A stretch of DNA of 64,000 nucleotides. It comes from Myxococcota bacterium (lineage in GTDB: Bacteria > Myxococcota_A > Polyangia > HGW-17). The notes beneath the pieces are model-generated. The model was not told the origin of the DNA and made no database searches. It worked only from the letters and a program-made list of their open reading frames with translations. The position numbers and the translations under genes were made by a program. The stretch lies in contig JAHJMN010000014.1 in assembly GCA_018821305.1 (NCBI GenBank), positions 1-64,000 of the forward strand, given 5' to 3'. The number at the start of each line of letters is the position of its first letter. Within the stretch, counting starts at the first letter, position 1. Shown here piece after piece: positions 62,177 to 64,000 of this stretch.

Positions 62177-63976
62177 TCAATTTTGAGGACAAATTTGACT
62201 CGGATATCCTCCCGGAAATTGGCAATCGGGATCTTCGCAATCCTTAAGACCATCGAAGTCATTGTCGATGTCATCCTGACAGAGTTGTTCGATGAGGGGG
62301 AAACCAGCACAGGTTATAGACGCTCTGGTTCCTGGCATTGGATTTGATCTTCTACTGATAACGATTTCAGCTCCCCTGGAAGGACCGAAATTATTATCCG
62401 GATCTGCACATTTTTCATTATATCTCACATGCCAGCACTGATTCACTGGTAAGTTGGGATCTCTTTTTTCTGGATGTCCCCCATTATAATCTTGTGGGCA
62501 CATATTTATAGTAACACGTTCACCCGTAGTAAATAGATCATTTACACTGCAATTAGCTTCACAAACATCGGCACAGGGTTTTCCTTCTTCACACTCATTT
62601 CCTCTCGGGAGTTCAGTCAGGGGAGTCTGTCCATTAAAAGCGGCAGGATCAGGGCAACCTTTTAAGGGAGTAGTAATACACTGAACCTCAACGAGAGCTT
62701 TGATTTTTTCACCAAGACCTTCAAGGGCACCGGAATAGTCATTGTTACAGATAGATGTAAAAGCCCAACTGAGATCATTTTCATTGCTGATAAACTCGGA
62801 GATAAATTCATATAATCGGATTCCAGGAGCGGCTCCATCGGTATCTCCGGCGGCGGCGCAAACTGGGTTTACATCAGGATTGTTATTTCCATTAAGACCT
62901 ATACTTAAGTTTCCATTGTTGTTTGGTCCTGTTATTGCGCCGGCTATTATCATTTCTGGAGATTTTATTGTTTTAAGAAGATTTGTAAACTGGGAAACAG
63001 GCTTTAAAAGATTGTTTGCATCCGTAGCAGATCTACTATGGCACCCCGTATAGTTTTCGGAACCACCACGAATAAATCTATTCCAGGTCTGATCACAGAC
63101 GAGACCAAATTCCAGACATCGAAAGTTATCAAGAGGACCAAGATTTCCTTCAAGAGATGTGTCGGAATTATCAAAAATGGTTCCCGGAGACTTTGCACTG
63201 CAATCATCTTCGTCTGAGATAATAAAAACAGCGAGATAGGCGTTATCCCGGAGAAAACCCGGATTATGATTGCCTGATAGGGCTTTTGTTACCGCTTCAA
63301 GATGCTGCTCAAACCCACAACCTCCGGTTCCAATGTCCGCCATGCAGGTGAAAACCTGTTCGAGATCTTCTCCTGAGTAATTTCGACATCTTGGACATCC
63401 GTTGTCATCGGAGTAAAGAGTCAGACCTGCCGGTTCACTTGATGTACCATTTATAGAAAATGCATCCTGTTCGCAGTTAGCCTGAGAACAGGTAGAATTA
63501 CTGCAGATTCCCGTTTCCTCATCTCTGGAAAAACTGCATCCTGAAGGTTCTATATCCACTATGAAGTTCTGTCCAATTGGATTACTGCAACCACTTCCTT
63601 TAAGAAGTTTTGCATCATCTCCAATACCTCCGCATCCTGGAACACTGAAATTGTATGCTCCGATATCCGGAGAAATAACACCGATATGAACATTTGGAAG
63701 TCCACCACCAATATCTTTAAGAACGCGCATTAAATTTGGGAAGTTATTCAATAATGTAGATTGCTCTCCGGCCATGGAAACCGAAGTATCAATCATGAAA
63801 AGAATATCCACATCACGGGTTGAAGACTGAGCAGCGGAAAAGTCACTGATTATATCCGGCTGAGGATCTGCAACTTTCATTGGCCTTTCAATGCAGGAAA
63901 AGGCCATGGCAAGCATCAGTGTTGAAACCGTTAATATGGCTATTCGCAAAAACATACGACGAATTGTAAATTTCAT
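62177..63976 (-). CDS. VWA-domain lipoprotein, paralogue
   Basis: The ATG at 63976 follows GAGGAGGACTTGCT, so the gene is complete; the frame continues to the window edge. 599 residues with lipobox AFSC at Cys28. The architecture matches the neighbouring gene (IERPMKVADPQPD, VWA domain, Cys-rich insert, ISDEDDCSAK, closing DNDFDGLKDCEDPDC). The MIDAS reads DTSVSM (63-68): the Asp-x-Ser-x-Ser metal ligands remain, but the usual Gly is Val. The two genes clearly arose by tandem duplication and have since diverged. Confidence 0.9.
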   Translation of the reverse strand: MKFTIRRMFLRIAILTVSTLMLAMAFSCIERPMKVADPQPDIISDFSAAQSSTRDVDILFMIDTSVSMAGEQSTLLNNFPNLMRVLKDIGGGLPNVHIGVISPDIGAYNFSVPGCGGIGDDAKLLKGSGCSNPIGQNFIVDIEPSGCSFSRDEETGICSNSTCSQANCEQDAFSINGTSSEPAGLTLYSDDNGCPRCRNYSGEDLEQVFTCMADIGTGGCGFEQHLEAVTKALSGNHNPGFLRDNAYLAVFIISDEDDCSAKSPGTIFDNSDTSLEGNLGPLDNFRCLEFGLVCDQTWNRFIRGGSENYTGCHSRSATDANNLLKPVSQFTNLLKTIKSPEMIIAGAITGPNNNGNLSIGLNGNNNPDVNPVCAAAGDTDGAAPGIRLYEFISEFISNENDLSWAFTSICNNDYSGALEGLGEKIKALVEVQCITTPLKGCPDPAAFNGQTPLTELPRGNECEEGKPCADVCEANCSVNDLFTTGERVTINMCPQDYNGGHPEKRDPNLPVNQCWHVRYNEKCADPDNNFGPSRGAEIVISRRSNPMPGTRASITCAGFPLIEQLCQDDIDNDFDGLKDCEDPDCQFPGGYPSQICPQN

Positions 63977-64000
63977 AGCAAGTCCTCCTCTGGAATACAC

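Overview
The window is AT-rich bacterial chromosome with Shine-Dalgarno-led genes, TTG and GTG starts, and diderm envelope features (a porin-like barrel, many lipoproteins, Sec accessory subunits). Lipoproteins carrying RCC1, FG-GAP/UnbV, VWA and MopE-like Asp-rich modules behind poly-Asn/Thr linkers, together with a DUF6178 protein and a FIST/hybrid-kinase pair, are typical of the former Deltaproteobacteria (Myxococcota, Bradymonadota and relatives). The low GC suggests an uncultured lineage. This placement is inference from gene style; no 16S gene or ribosomal protein gene is present. I see no prophage, insertion sequence, CRISPR array or integron.

Layout. 1-4.1 kb is accessory: dispersed palindromic repeats, a Cys-rich lipoprotein, a diguanylate cyclase response regulator, and three tandem small lipoproteins with unrelated bodies that all end in the same tail (TSGHRNDMEGTED). 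4.1-17.4 kb holds a RecD2-like helicase, a YfcE-like phosphodiesterase, a CDF metal exporter, a PTS-IIA/CPA2 antiporter pair, two YbjQ proteins with a PrsW-like protease, an RCC1 lipoprotein, a thiamine-binding-like protein, a membrane retropepsin and a porin-like protein. 17.5-22.7 kb is a minus-strand dnaG-rpoD operon that also carries a class II aminoacyl-tRNA-synthetase-like ligase. 22.8-33.0 kb is yajC-secD-secF-recJ followed by a small membrane protein, a DUF6178 protein and a POT-like transporter with a large extracytoplasmic insertion. 33.2-36.8 kb is the classic recR-ybaB-dnaX block with SRP RNA and two tandem tRNA-Ser genes. 36.9-47.8 kb holds a FIST sensor with a hybrid histidine kinase, proS-(unknown)-deoC, an unknown membrane-anchored protein and a second histidine kinase. 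47.8-64 kb is envelope and surface genes: an FG-GAP/UnbV lipoprotein, a metzincin-like lipoprotein, a DUF350/DUF4178 island with a HEAT-repeat lipoprotein, and two paralogous VWA lipoproteins.

How it fits together. Housekeeping blocks (replication, recombination, transcription, secretion, translation) alternate with islands coding for surface lipoproteins. Most intergenic gaps carry one of two dispersed repeat families: an element built on GTCCTG/CAGGAC inverted repeats, and a roughly 210-270 bp MITE-like element with GCTTCCTGAGTAA ends. Small hairpins with three-base loops are also scattered about. The most novel-looking item is the trio of lipoproteins with a shared tail, because the tail amino acids are kept while the codons have diverged. 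One 57-residue gene (58655-58828, minus) was found by reading the sequence directly.
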